A DNA stretch of 64,000 nucleotides from Bifidobacterium thermophilum (GCA_000741495.1 JGZV01000001.1:124001-188000), one strand, 5' to 3'; numbered from the stretch's first letter, positions 1 through 9,393 are shown. The notes: a model not told the origin generated them from the letters alone. Translations and numbers: made by a program.

Positions 1-777
1 CACGGTCGCCACGTCCATGACACTGCTGACAATGTCCGGGGTGATGACCGCGGGCTTGTCTGAATCCTTCGCGTGCTTGCCGCCGGTGACCGCACCTGCG
101 GCCGCCTCGAGGATAGTCAGGGTTTTGCGCCCATCTCCCCCGCCCATGCGGATGATCTCGTCACGGGCGTCATCGTCGATGGCGACGGTGCCTTCCAGTC
201 CGCGTGGGCTGGCGATGGCACGGTCGATGAGCGTACCGAGGTCGGTGTCGTCGAGCGATTCGAGTTTGACGACGACAGAACGGCTGAGCAACGGTTTGAT
301 GACCGAGAAACTCGGGTTCTCCGTAGTGGCTCCGATGAAAGTGACGTCACGGTTCTCGACGCTGGGCAACAGGGCGTCCTGCTGGGATTTCGAGAAACGG
401 TGGACCTCGTCGATGAACAGGACGGTTTCCTTGTGTGAAGTGACCAGCCGTTCGTGGGCACGTTCAAGGACCGCACGCACATCCTTGACGCCCGATGTCA
501 CGGCGGAAAGCTCCTCAAAGGCACGCCCGGACTGTTTGGCGACGATGTAGGCGAGCGTGGTTTTGCCCACTCCCGGAGGCCGAACAGGATGATCGAGCTC
601 GGGGCGGTCAATGAGCCTTGCGATTGCGGATCGGCAAGCCGACGCAGCGGCGAGCCATCCCCCAAGCACATGCTGCTGGCCCACCACCTCATCGAGGGTT
701 TCGGGACGCATGCGCACGGCGAGCGGGCGCAGCACATCATCAGGCGCAGCCGCAGCGGCGAACAAATCATCGGTCAT
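1..777 (-). CDS. rarA: RarA/MgsA replication-associated recombination ATPase, N-terminal part (gene runs off the window)
   Basis: This is the first 259 codons of a AAA+ ATPase of the RarA (MgsA/WRNIP1) family, which acts at stalled replication forks. The ATG at 775-777 gives a protein starting MTDDLFAAA, followed by the family's RMRPETLDEVVGQQHVLG segment, a P-loop PGVGKTT, Walker B region LFIDEVHRFSKSQQDALLP and sensor 1 GATTENPSF. Between about 579 and 660 the reading frame looks shifted: the expected residues (DGSPLRRLAD...SSIILFG) lie in another frame, and the main frame resumes just at the P-loop. No stop results, so the ORF stays open. One extra C at 659-663 and one missing G near 578-579 explain it; either sequencing errors or a real compensated double frameshift. 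A LexA-type box lies 20 bp upstream. Confidence 0.85.
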   Translation of the reverse strand, partial: MTDDLFAAAAAPDDVLRPLAVRMRPETLDEVVGQQHVLGGWLAAASACRSAIARLIDRPELDHPVRPPGVGKTTLAYIVAKQSGRAFEELSAVTSGVKDVRAVLERAHERLVTSHKETVLFIDEVHRFSKSQQDALLPSVENRDVTFIGATTENPSFSVIKPLLSRSVVVKLESLDDTDLGTLIDRAIASPRGLEGTVAIDDDARDEIIRMGGGDGRKTLTILEAAAGAVTGGKHAKDSDKPAVITPDIVSSVMDVATV

Positions 778-796
778 GCTTCCACCCTACTCCAAT

Positions 797-812
797 TCGA
801 ACAATCGTTCGA
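797..812 (-). promoter_or_regulatory. LexA/SOS-box-like operator upstream of rarA
   Basis: The 16-bp palindrome TCGAAC-AATC-GTTCGA matches the actinobacterial SOS box (TCGAAC N4 GTTCGA) exactly. It sits 20 bp before the rarA start codon, between the end of the helicase gene and rarA, where a repressor would block rarA transcription. The match is seen directly; LexA binding is inferred from the known consensus. Confidence 0.65.
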
Positions 813-844
813 CTCTGGCGATGCGCGATCGCCCGACGGTCCGA

Positions 845-3445
845 TCAGTCCTCAATCTGGCCGTCGGAGCCGATCGGGCCGACATGATAGTCGACGAACA
901 CCGTCTCGCCGGTCTCCTGCGTGGCATCGAGATCGACCGTGCCACCGATCGCCCAGTCATGGTCGCCGTCGGAATCGTCGATGATCTGTCGGACACGCCA
1001 CGTATGCTCCTTGCGTTCGTTCGCGTCATCGATGATGAACAGTTCAGGCGAGCGTGCGGCCGCGTCGATACCGACATACTCGTGCTCGTCGTAGTAGTCT
1101 TCGAGCGCATCCTCCCATTCGTGCACGCCGTAGCCCCAATCATGGTCGAGGTCGCCGAGCGTTTCGGGGCGGTCGAGATCCATGAGCTGGATGCGGCGGA
1201 ACATCGCGTTACGAATAAGCACGGTGAGCCCACGACGGTCAGCAACCACAGCGTCACGGCTTGTGGGCGCGGTCGCGTCAAGCACTGATTCGGCATCCGT
1301 TCCGGCATGCTCCCATTCGTCCACAAGACTGGAATCAACAGATCGGACGACAAGCCGCAACCAAGAGATGACGTCGCGCAGCTGATCGTCAAGCATGTCC
1401 TGCGGAACCGTGCGTGCGAGCGAACGGTAGGCGTCCGACAGGTAACGCAACAGGGTGCCCTCACAGCGGGCGATATTGTACCGGGCGATGTATCCGTTGA
1501 AATCAGAGGCGGTTTCGACCATGTCACGCAGCACCGATTTGGGGCTGAGCATGTAGTCGCCCGCCCACGGCACCGACTGGCGGTACGTGTCGAACGCCTG
1601 GTCCAGCAGTTCTTCAAGCGGCTTGGGATAGGTGATTTCCTGGAGGCGTTCCATGCGTTCGTCATAGTCGATGTCGTCGGCTTTCATCTCCTGCATCGCC
1701 TTGTCGCGGGCTTGCCGTTGTTGGGCTTTGAGCACCGGCATCGGGTCGTCGAGCGTCGCCTCGACCATGGAAATGACATCAAGCGCATACGTGGGCGAAT
1801 CCGGGTCAAGCAGGTCGAGCGCGGCGACAAGGAACGGGGACAACGGCTGGTCGAGCGCGAAATCATCAGGCATGTCGACGTCAAGCACGTAATCCGTGGT
1901 GTCGTCGTCACGCGGAACGGCTTCGATGAAATGCTCGTCAAGCATAGTGCGGAAGATGTCGTCCGCCAACTGATGCAGATGCGCTTTCTGCTCATCGGTC
2001 TGCGCAGAGTCGTCGATGAGCTTGTCGACGCGGGCACGGGCGTCACCGCCCTGGGCGACCTCGTTGAGCACCATCGAATGCGTGATCTTCAGATGCGGGA
2101 CCAAGGTTTCCGGGGCCGCTTCAATCAGTTTGTCGAAGGTATGCTCATTCCATGTGACGAAGCCCTCCGGCGGCTTCTTGCGCTTGACTTTCTTGAGTTT
2201 CTTCGGGTCGTTGCCGGCTTTGGCCAGCTGATGCGCGTTCTCGATCTCATACTCCGGAGCCTCGGCGACCACCAGCCCTTCGGTATCGAAGCCCATGCGG
2301 CCGGCACGACCGGCGATCTGGTGGAATTCGCGGGCCCGCAGACGACGGGTCTTGACACCGTCGAATTTCGTCAACGCGGTGAGCACCACGGAATGAATCG
2401 GCACGTTGATGCCGACGCCCAAAGTATCGGTACCACAAATCACCGGGAGCAGACCCTGCTGGGCGAGCTGTTCGACCAATCGGCGGTATCGCGGGAGCAT
2501 GCCGGCATGATGCACGCCGACACCGGTGCGCAGCAGGCGTTGCAAAATCTTGCCGAAGGCGGTAGTGAACTTCGTGCCCTTCATCGCCTCGGCTATGGCC
2601 TGACGCTGTTCCTTGGTGGAAACATTGCTGTTGGCGAGCGCCTGGGCGGTAGTCAGTGCGGCATCCTGCGAGAAGTGGACGATGTAAATCGGGGTGTCGC
2701 CTTTGCCGACCAGCAGCTCGATGGTCGCCGGCAGCGGCTTGTCGGTGTATTCGTAGGTCAGCGGGACCGGACGCGGGGCGTCGGCGATGATGTCGACATC
2801 CGTGTCGGTGGCGTCTTCAAGCCGATCGGCAATCGCATCGACATTGCCGAGCGTTGCGCTCATGAGCAGGAATTGCGTGTCCGGCAGTGTGATCAGCGGA
2901 ACTTGCCACGCCCATCCACGCTCAGCATCGCCGTAATAGTGGAATTCGTCCATCGCCACGCAGCCGATATCCGCTTGGTCGCCTTCCCTGAGCGCCTGGT
3001 TCGCGAGGATTTCCGCCGTGCAGCAGATAATCGGCGCGTCGGCATTGATGTGGGTGTCCCCGGTGATCATGCCGACGTTGTCCCTGCCAAACACCTCGAC
3101 CAGGTCGAAGAACTTCTCGGAGACGAGCGCCTTGATCGGCGCGGTGTAGTAGGAGCGGCGCCCGGTGCATAACGCGGCGAAGTGCATGCCGAGCGCCACC
3201 AGCGACTTGCCGGAACCGGTCGGGGTGTTGAGGATCACGTGATCGCCCGAAAGCAGATCCATGATGGCCTCTTCCTGATGCGGCCATGGGGTGATGCCCT
3301 TGGTGTCTTCCACCCAGCCGAAGAAGCGGTCAAAAATCGCGTCGGCGTCAAGATTGCGGCGTTCGCCGTCATGCGGGGCAAGCGCCCCAAGCGATCCGTA
3401 TCCGTCCGTCCCGTCGGCTTCCAGCTGTTGCTCGTCCTGCGTCAT
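845..3445 (-). CDS. DEAD/DEAH-box superfamily II helicase with DUF3516 C-terminal domain
   Basis: An 866-residue ATP-dependent helicase. Motif I is TPTGSGKS (near residue 70), followed by Ia (YYTAPIKALVSEK), the DEFH box of motif II (MDEFHYYGD), motif III LLMSATLGN and motif VI QIAGRAGRMGFDTEG, with a long acidic C-terminal half typical of the DUF3516 family found in actinobacteria. The substrate (RNA or DNA) cannot be read from the sequence; related Ski2-like enzymes act on RNA. A longer frame upstream exists, but the ATG at 3445 is preceded by GGGAG and is the likely start. It lies just upstream of rarA on the same strand with a 67-bp gap that holds the SOS-type box. Confidence 0.85.
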   Translation of the reverse strand: MTQDEQQLEADGTDGYGSLGALAPHDGERRNLDADAIFDRFFGWVEDTKGITPWPHQEEAIMDLLSGDHVILNTPTGSGKSLVALGMHFAALCTGRRSYYTAPIKALVSEKFFDLVEVFGRDNVGMITGDTHINADAPIICCTAEILANQALREGDQADIGCVAMDEFHYYGDAERGWAWQVPLITLPDTQFLLMSATLGNVDAIADRLEDATDTDVDIIADAPRPVPLTYEYTDKPLPATIELLVGKGDTPIYIVHFSQDAALTTAQALANSNVSTKEQRQAIAEAMKGTKFTTAFGKILQRLLRTGVGVHHAGMLPRYRRLVEQLAQQGLLPVICGTDTLGVGINVPIHSVVLTALTKFDGVKTRRLRAREFHQIAGRAGRMGFDTEGLVVAEAPEYEIENAHQLAKAGNDPKKLKKVKRKKPPEGFVTWNEHTFDKLIEAAPETLVPHLKITHSMVLNEVAQGGDARARVDKLIDDSAQTDEQKAHLHQLADDIFRTMLDEHFIEAVPRDDDTTDYVLDVDMPDDFALDQPLSPFLVAALDLLDPDSPTYALDVISMVEATLDDPMPVLKAQQRQARDKAMQEMKADDIDYDERMERLQEITYPKPLEELLDQAFDTYRQSVPWAGDYMLSPKSVLRDMVETASDFNGYIARYNIARCEGTLLRYLSDAYRSLARTVPQDMLDDQLRDVISWLRLVVRSVDSSLVDEWEHAGTDAESVLDATAPTSRDAVVADRRGLTVLIRNAMFRRIQLMDLDRPETLGDLDHDWGYGVHEWEDALEDYYDEHEYVGIDAAARSPELFIIDDANERKEHTWRVRQIIDDSDGDHDWAIGGTVDLDATQETGETVFVDYHVGPIGSDGQIED

Positions 3446-3889
3446 ACTCCCGAGTCTAACGCGTACCGTGCCTTGCGGGCGATGGGGACAGCGGAAGCTC
3501 GGCGTGCAGATGCCATATGTCCTCAGTATCTTGGCGTCATGTGACGGAATCATCGCATGATAAACGGATACGAGTTTATTCTGCGATTGGGATGATAGTA
3601 CCCAACAGCCGTGCTACCAAGTAGTCGCACGCCGGCCTGATATCGCAGACATTGACGGATCGATGGAATGATATCTGGTTGCTATGCAACAGGTGAGTCG
3701 CAGGACGAGCCAGTTGAGACGGAAACGGAGGCGGGACAGCCGGTACTGAGCCGTCATGAGGCCGGGCAGTTGCACAGCGCCAAGAATCCGGGAGCTTCAG
3801 CAACCAAACTGAAGACATCGGTCCGTCATGCGACCGGGGCATCGCATGACGACGGAGTTACCCGAGCACCGAGCCGTTCCCCCCGACCG
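3446..3889. other. 444-bp intergenic region with no supported gene
   Basis: No convincing coding sequence, tRNA or strong hairpin is visible here. Short frames on both strands lack ribosome binding sites and recognisable motifs. It should contain the helicase promoter at its left side and the end of the ppk2 transcript at its right side. Confidence 0.5.
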
Positions 3890-4927
3890 TTACTCCTCGT
3901 CAAGCCGGCGGCGCATTGCATCCGCGTCACAGTTCAGCGGCGGCCAGCTCAGGTCCATATCCCGCAGCGACGTGCGCAGCAGCTCGCTGACAACCGCCCT
4001 GGAATACCAACGGTTGTCCGCGGGGACCAGATACCACGGTGCTTCCGGAGTGCTGGTCTTCTCGAACACTTCCTGCCATGCGGCCATGTAGTCATCCCAC
4101 CGGGCGCGGGCATCCAAGTCGCTCACATCGAACTTCCAGTGCTTGGTCGGGTCGCTCAGACGCGTAAGGAAGTGCTCTTTCTGCTTATCCTTGGTGATCA
4201 CGAGGAAAATCTTGATGACCGTGCAGCCGCTGTCCACAAGCTCATGCTCGAACTCGTTGACCTGGCCGTACCGAGCGCGCCACACATCCTCAGGGAACGT
4301 GCCATAGATATGCGGCATGACGATGTCCTCGTAATGGGACCGGTCGAACAGCGAAATCCAGCCGGGTTTCGGCAGTTCGCGACGGACCCGCCACAGATAA
4401 TCATGCGCCTGCTCTTCTTTCGTCGGGGCGCCGAAGCCGTGGTAATGGATGCCCATCGGGTCGGTCTGGCTGAACACATGCCGTACGATGCCGCCCTTGC
4501 CGGAGGCATCCATGCCTTGCAACACGATGAGCATGCGTCTGGGCGAGCCTTTCGTCCCGTTCGCATACAGCAGTTGCTGATAGCGCGCAACCTCGCTGGA
4601 GCTGATGGCGATGAAGCGCTCACCCTGCGCCTTGTTACCGGGAAACCCCGGGGTGGAACCGCCATCGACATCCGTCAGCCGGTCCCCCGGGCGGAATCGC
4701 AGAAGTTCAGCAGGCGGCTCGTCCCATACTGAGCTCAGCAGCTTGGATGATGCGTCGGCACGCTCCAAACGATGCTCGATATCGTCGTCATGCCGCTTTT
4801 CAAGGATTTCAATGCTGTGCTCGGCTTTGCGCAACGCCTTGCCGATCTGCTTGGGTTCGGTTTTCTTCTTGTCTTTGCTGTCGTTCTTGTTGGCGTGCCC
4901 ATCCGCGTGTGGTGTCGTGTCTGTCAT
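3890..4927 (-). CDS. PPK2-family polyphosphate:nucleotide phosphotransferase
   Basis: A 345-residue cytoplasmic kinase of the PPK2 family, which moves phosphate between polyphosphate and nucleoside (di)phosphates. Walker A is GMDASGKGG at residues 138-146, followed by the family's VFSQTDPMGIHYHGFG segment and the Walker B/lid region FDRSHYEDIVMP. The C-terminal half keeps HWKFDVSDLDAR and APWYLVPADNRWYSR, both typical of the family. The first 50 residues are a charged Lys/Asp-rich extension not needed for the fold. Monocistronic by appearance; the next gene (YbaK-like) starts its own frame 51 bp upstream on the same strand and may be co-transcribed. Subclass (ADP or AMP substrate) cannot be assigned by eye. 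Confidence 0.88.
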   Translation of the reverse strand: MTDTTPHADGHANKNDSKDKKKTEPKQIGKALRKAEHSIEILEKRHDDDIEHRLERADASSKLLSSVWDEPPAELLRFRPGDRLTDVDGGSTPGFPGNKAQGERFIAISSSEVARYQQLLYANGTKGSPRRMLIVLQGMDASGKGGIVRHVFSQTDPMGIHYHGFGAPTKEEQAHDYLWRVRRELPKPGWISLFDRSHYEDIVMPHIYGTFPEDVWRARYGQVNEFEHELVDSGCTVIKIFLVITKDKQKEHFLTRLSDPTKHWKFDVSDLDARARWDDYMAAWQEVFEKTSTPEAPWYLVPADNRWYSRAVVSELLRTSLRDMDLSWPPLNCDADAMRRRLDEE

Positions 4928-4978
4928 CGTATGCCTCCTGATACGTGCGGAAGCAGGCCTACCGACGGGCTGCCGCGC

Positions 4979-5557
4979 TTATCCGCGAGGCTTGCCAAGC
5001 CCTTCGATGACACGCACACCCGGCAGGTATGCGAACAGTGCGCCGTTGACGACCAGTTTCGAGGGGCGTATACCGCTTCCAATGAACAGTGTAGGCGTTT
5101 CCAGAATGCGCGCGTCGACCAACACGGGCCATTCTGCCGGCAAACCAATCGGCGACATACCTCCGGACTCCATACCGGTGGCGGCTGTGGCGTCGGCCAC
5201 AGGGGCGAATGAAACCTTGCTGACCTGCAGCGTGTGCTTGACCAGACCATTGAGATCGGCCCGCATGTCGCCGTTGACCAGTGCCGCGGCGAATTGCGGG
5301 GGCGCCTTGCGCGTCTTATGAGTGTGGACGATGACGACATTGCCCGCCTGCGCGAGATCGAGCCCATGCCGTGGGCAGAAGATATCCGTGTCCGACTCCT
5401 CGTCGAGGTTTTCGCTGACACCGAGGATCTGGGCCGGATCGATGATGCCTTCCGAAGTGAACCGTGTCAGCGCATCCAACACAGGCTGGGCAAGCAGCTT
5501 GCTGCCATGCCAGTCGTGGAGTTCCAGATTACCGGTCGTTGTCGTGAAATCCGCCAT
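4979..5557 (-). CDS. YbaK/ProX-type aminoacyl-tRNA editing-domain protein
   Basis: A 192-residue protein of the YbaK/ProX editing-domain superfamily, which hydrolyses mischarged tRNAs such as Cys-tRNA(Pro) or Ala-tRNA(Pro). Seen features are the hydrophobic strand NVVIVHTHKTRKAPPQFAAAL, a catalytic-site region VKHTLQVSKVSFAP and the glycine-rich GMESGGMSPIGLP loop with PVLVDARI after it, which is the family signature. The ATG at 5557 starts directly at the folded domain. It is 51 bp upstream of ppk2 on the same strand. Actual tRNA specificity is not predictable here. Confidence 0.75.
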   Translation of the reverse strand: MADFTTTTGNLELHDWHGSKLLAQPVLDALTRFTSEGIIDPAQILGVSENLDEESDTDIFCPRHGLDLAQAGNVVIVHTHKTRKAPPQFAAALVNGDMRADLNGLVKHTLQVSKVSFAPVADATAATGMESGGMSPIGLPAEWPVLVDARILETPTLFIGSGIRPSKLVVNGALFAYLPGVRVIEGLGKPRG

Positions 5558-5751
5558 CGAATCCTCGCTTTCGTGTCCGCGCCCCGGTTGTGGGGCGATT
5601 GTGGTTGCGAGCTTAGCGCCGGAATATGCGGGGAAACGCCCGCCGGGACTTGCATCGTATACGTGTTGGTTATGACCGGCGTTCGTGCCCGGGAACTCCG
5701 GGGTTCCATCGTATCGCGTGAGCTAGCGCAATCTGGAGGGACATGCAGACA

Positions 5752-5794
5752 CACCGGCCCGGTTGACATGGGATTCCAGTCAACCGGGCCGGTG
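5752..5794 (-). terminator. Hairpin at the end of the ABC-importer operon
   Basis: Perfect 16-bp inverted repeat CACCGGCCCGGTTGAC / GTCAACCGGGCCGGTG with an 11-nt loop. The last codons and stop codon of the permease gene lie inside its right arm. No clear T-run follows, so termination efficiency is uncertain. Confidence 0.6.
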
Positions 5795-7006
5795 TTGGTG
5801 TGCCAGCACAGCCTGGGCCGGGGTCTTACCTCGCGTCAGTCCGTGCTTGGCGCGGGATGCTGCCCCTTGCCATCGGGGTTTTCGCCACCAGCGCGCTTTT
5901 TTACGCGCCCCGGGGCCGACGGGAAGCGGGACCTCAAGATGGTGGCGTTCGGGGACATCCGGGTGCTTCTCGTCGTACCCCTGCATGTACCGAGTCTTCT
6001 GCCATTCATGGATGGACGCATTCGACCCGCGGTGATGTTCATGATAGGTGCGAGGCGCACCGCCGCGCGGCAGTTCGTCCGATTCCTTCGCCACCGCGAT
6101 CTGGTTGACATTGGACGGGTCCATGATTGCAATCGGCGCAACCACTTCCGGCTCGGCGGGGGCCGCGGTATGGCGCTGCATGCGTGAGGGCAGCCATTCG
6201 GCGAGTCGGGACAGCAGCCAGCACAACACGAAGTAGATGACCGCGGCGACCACGAGCGTCTGCAGGATGTTGAAGTACATCGAGCCGAGACGACGCGATT
6301 CCTGGAGCAGATCGGTGTACATGATGATCGAGCCGAGCGCGGTATCCTTCAGCACGACCACCAGCTGGGTGACTGCCGCGGGGAGCATCGCATAGATGGC
6401 TTGCGGGACCTCGACTTGCATGAGGGACTGCGTGCGGGTCAGACCGAGGGCGAGCGCCGCCTCATGCTGCCCGTTCGGCAGGTTGCCCACGCCGGAGCGC
6501 ACGAGTTCGGCGACCACGGAGCCGTTGTAGAGCACCAGTCCCAAGACGACCGACCAGTAAGCAGGATTTTCCATGCCCATGAAGGCGAACAGACGCCAGA
6601 AGAAAATCATCATCATAAGCACAGGCACCGCGCGGCAGAATTCAACGATCACCGCGGAAATCCAGCGCAACGGGGCCGCCGGCAGCAGACGCCCGATGCC
6701 GAAGACAATGCCGAAGAGCACGGCACCGATCACTGCGACGAATGCAGCCTTGACGGTCATCCACAGTCCCGGCAGATAGAAGTCGGTCCACGCTTCTGCG
6801 TCCAGCGCAGGTTTCCACAGCTCCCAAGAGAGCTGGTTCTCGCCTTGTGGCGGGTTGTGCAGGCGCATCAGGATGAGCACGAGCACAAGGGCAAAGACGA
6901 TGATTGCCACCGCGTTGGCGATACGGATGCGCTTACGTCCGCGCGGCCCTGGGGCGTCGAACAGGACCGAAGTGTTGGTGTCGTTGTTGCTTGTTGCGTT
7001 CGCCAT
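5780..7006 (-). CDS. gluD: Amino-acid ABC transporter permease (GluD-like) with long C-terminal tail
   Basis: A 408-residue inner-membrane permease of the polar amino-acid (HAAT) family. It has an N-terminal membrane helix (about residues 31-48), further helices to residue 267, and the EAA cytoplasmic loop (HEAALALGLTRTQSLMQVEV) that docks the ATPase. The start ATG at 7006 has an ideal GGAGG site inside the end of gluC; a GTG nine bases earlier is less likely. Residues 276-408 form a hydrophilic, Arg/His/Pro-rich tail beyond the normal end of this family. The gene end overlaps the terminator hairpin. Fourth gene of the importer operon; pairs with GluC to form the channel. Confidence 0.85.
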   Translation of the reverse strand: MANATSNNDTNTSVLFDAPGPRGRKRIRIANAVAIIVFALVLVLILMRLHNPPQGENQLSWELWKPALDAEAWTDFYLPGLWMTVKAAFVAVIGAVLFGIVFGIGRLLPAAPLRWISAVIVEFCRAVPVLMMMIFFWRLFAFMGMENPAYWSVVLGLVLYNGSVVAELVRSGVGNLPNGQHEAALALGLTRTQSLMQVEVPQAIYAMLPAAVTQLVVVLKDTALGSIIMYTDLLQESRRLGSMYFNILQTLVVAAVIYFVLCWLLSRLAEWLPSRMQRHTAAPAEPEVVAPIAIMDPSNVNQIAVAKESDELPRGGAPRTYHEHHRGSNASIHEWQKTRYMQGYDEKHPDVPERHHLEVPLPVGPGARKKARWWRKPRWQGAASRAKHGLTRGKTPAQAVLAHQHRPG

Positions 7007-7011
7007 ACCGG

Positions 7012-7689
7012 TCACCTCCGTACCGCGAGCTTGTTGGACAGATACGTGGTCAACGCGCCGAACGGGATGATGAGAATCACGTACCCGAAGGCGAAGGTCA
7101 GGAAGATCGGCACGATGAGATCGGCGTGGTATTCAATCATCTCGCTCATCATGGTCGAGGTTTCCGTCGCCACTGATGCCGCCGCGGCGACGGTGGAGTT
7201 CTTGAGCAGCGCGATGAAGGTGTTGCCCAACGGCGCGACCGAACCGCGGATGGCCTGCGGCAGGATGACCTGCGTGGCCGCCTGCCAGAAGTTCAGACCC
7301 AAGGCGCGCGCGGCCTCAGCCTGGCCGACCGGCACGGTGTTGATGCCCGAACGCAGGGACTCGCATACGAACGCCGCTGTGTACAGGGACAGGCCGGTGA
7401 TGGCCAGCCAGAAGAAGTTCGTGGCGAAAGTATTCGAGAAGCTGAGTTTGAGCTGCGCGTATACGCCGAGCACCATGAACACCATGATGATGGTCAACGG
7501 CATGTTCTTGAACAGCTCGACGTATCCGCTGGCGACCCGGCGCAGTGAGGAAATCGGCGAAATCCGCATGAGTAACAGAATCACGCCGAGAATCGTGGAA
7601 AACAGCGCCGACCACAGGGTCAGCTCGATGTTCACCAGAAATGCGCCAGGGATGTCATATTGGCTGAACAGCTGTGCGAATGCGTTCAT
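7012..7689 (-). CDS. gluC: Amino-acid ABC transporter permease (GluC-like)
   Basis: A 225-residue permease of the same HAAT family and of normal length, with about five membrane helices and the EAA loop AEAARALGLNFWQAATQVILP near residue 135. It overlaps the binding-protein gene by 4 bp (ATGA), which indicates translational coupling. With GluD it should form the transmembrane pore of a glutamate/glutamine-type importer. Confidence 0.88.
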   Translation of the reverse strand: MNAFAQLFSQYDIPGAFLVNIELTLWSALFSTILGVILLLMRISPISSLRRVASGYVELFKNMPLTIIMVFMVLGVYAQLKLSFSNTFATNFFWLAITGLSLYTAAFVCESLRSGINTVPVGQAEAARALGLNFWQAATQVILPQAIRGSVAPLGNTFIALLKNSTVAAAASVATETSTMMSEMIEYHADLIVPIFLTFAFGYVILIIPFGALTTYLSNKLAVRR

Positions 7690-8534
7690 TGCTTCTCCCC
7701 TTCCGTAGGTGTCGGCGGGTTGTATTTGGCGTTCGGCGTATAGGCGACGCCCTTGGTGTTGTCGTCAATCGCGCGTTTCCAGGAGCCGTCCTGGATCATC
7801 TCGGTGATGGCATTGTTGATCTGCGACGCGAGTTTCGTATCGCCCTTCTTGATGCCGACGCCATAACGCTCGACGGTGAACGGCTTGCCGACAACTCGCA
7901 ACCTGCCACGGGACGCCGAGGCGAGACCCGCGAGGATGATGTCATCCGTGGTGACCGCGTCTACGATGCCTGACAACAGCGCGGTCGCGCATTCGGCGTA
8001 CCCGGGCTGCTCCATAAGCTGCACCTTGCTGGCGAACCGCTCTTTGACCGTGACGGCAGAGGTAGAACCGGTCACCGAGCACAGGCGCTTGCCGTTGAGG
8101 TCCTGCGGCCCGTTGATACCGGTTTCGCCTTTGCGTACCAGCAGGTCCTGCCCGGCGACGAAATACGGGCCGGCGAAGGAGACCACGCGCTTGCGGTCAT
8201 CTGTGATGGAATAGGTGGCGAGAATCATATCGACATCGCCGTTCTGCAGCATCGCCTCGCGCTGCTTGGACGGCGCTTCCTTCCAGATGATCTGGTCCTC
8301 GGAATAGCCGAGGCTCTTGGCGATGTATTTGGCAACATCGACATCGAAACCGACATAAGTGCCGGATTTCTTGAAGCCCAAGCCTGGCTGGTCGAATTTG
8401 ATGCCGATGCGGATCTTGCCCGCCTCGTCGTCAGCGCCGCAGGCTGCTACGGACAGCACACAGGCGACCGTACACACCGCCGCCACGGCCGTGCGCGCGA
8501 TACGCCCGGCCATACTGCTCAATCTCTTGTTCAT
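7686..8534 (-). CDS. gluB: Amino-acid ABC transporter substrate-binding lipoprotein (GluB-like)
   Basis: A 282-residue solute-binding protein anchored by a lipid. The N-terminus has positively charged residues, a hydrophobic stretch and a lipobox VAAC with the acylated cysteine at residue 32. The mature part is SBP_bac_3 type: IGIKFDQPGLGFKKSG, VGFDVDVAKYIAKSLG, LQNGDVDMILATYSIT and a glycine-containing YGVGIKKGD strand near the C-terminus, all family hallmarks of glutamate/glutamine binding proteins. It lies between the ATPase and the permeases in the operon. Exact ligand is an inference from the GluABCD gene order. Confidence 0.88.
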   Translation of the reverse strand: MNKRLSSMAGRIARTAVAAVCTVACVLSVAACGADDEAGKIRIGIKFDQPGLGFKKSGTYVGFDVDVAKYIAKSLGYSEDQIIWKEAPSKQREAMLQNGDVDMILATYSITDDRKRVVSFAGPYFVAGQDLLVRKGETGINGPQDLNGKRLCSVTGSTSAVTVKERFASKVQLMEQPGYAECATALLSGIVDAVTTDDIILAGLASASRGRLRVVGKPFTVERYGVGIKKGDTKLASQINNAITEMIQDGSWKRAIDDNTKGVAYTPNAKYNPPTPTEGEKQ

Positions 8535-8607
8535 AATGCGTTTTCCTTGGTGCCACCGGCGTCCGCTCCATCCCCCGAGACGGTCTCACGCCGATGAAAC
8601 ATGATGG

Positions 8608-9393
8608 TCAGTGGGTAAGGATCTTGGACAGGAAGTCCTTGGCGCGGTCGGTCTTGGGGTGTTCGAAGAACTCGTCCGGCGTGCCAGATTCGAGGATCTT
8701 GCCGTCCGCCATGAACACGACACGGTCGGCCACATTGCGCGCGAATCCCATCTCGTGGGTCACACAGATCATGGTCATGCCTTCGTGGGCGAGTTCGGTC
8801 ATCACATCAAGCACTTCGTTGACCATTTCCGGGTCGAGTGCCGAGGTCGGCTCATCGAACAGCATGACTTTCGGTTTCATTGCGAGCGCTCGGGCGATGG
8901 CCACACGCTGCTGCTGGCCGCCTGACAGCTGGGCCGGCATTTTGGTCGCCTGGGAATCGACACCGACACGAGCCAGAAGATCCATGGCCAGATTCTCCGC
9001 CTCATCCTTGGGCATATGACGCACCTTAATCGGGGCGAGCGTGACATTGTCAAGAATGGTTTTGTTGGCGAACAGGTTGAAGGATTGGAACACCATGCCA
9101 ACTTCCGCTCGCAGGGCGGCCAGCTCTTTGCCTTCCTGCGGCAGCGGCTTGCCGTCGATGCGGATGTCGCCCGAGTCGATGGTCTCGAGACGGTTGATGG
9201 TGCGGCACATCGTGGATTTGCCGGAGCCGGACGGCCCGACCACGACCAGCACCTCGCCTTTGTTGACGGTGAGATTGATGTCTTTGAGCACGTGCAAGTG
9301 GCCGAAATGCTTCTCGACATGGGTCAGTTCGACCAGCGGATGCGGCTGGCCCGCAGTTATCACAGATTCTTGTTGTTCTTGGATTTCAGACAT
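8608..9393 (-). CDS. gluA: Amino-acid ABC transporter ATP-binding protein (GluA-like)
   Basis: A 261-residue ATPase, first gene of the operon. It has Walker [11 protein letters not shown]-loop in MVFQSFNLF, signature [15 protein letters not shown], Walker [15 protein letters not shown] and the H-loop VTHEMGF, in the order and spacing of the polar amino-acid importer ATPases. The about 20 residues before [12 protein letters not shown] are a non-conserved extension. Gap to the binding-protein gene is 73 bp, larger than the other junctions of this operon. It energises uptake through GluC/GluD. Confidence 0.92.
   Translation of the reverse strand: MSEIQEQQESVITAGQPHPLVELTHVEKHFGHLHVLKDINLTVNKGEVLVVVGPSGSGKSTMCRTINRLETIDSGDIRIDGKPLPQEGKELAALRAEVGMVFQSFNLFANKTILDNVTLAPIKVRHMPKDEAENLAMDLLARVGVDSQATKMPAQLSGGQQQRVAIARALAMKPKVMLFDEPTSALDPEMVNEVLDVMTELAHEGMTMICVTHEMGFARNVADRVVFMADGKILESGTPDEFFEHPKTDRAKDFLSKILTH

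Noticed and set aside
3668..3900. Small plus-strand protein in the gap before ppk2
   Set aside because: No ribosome site or motif, and the frame runs on antisense to ppk2.
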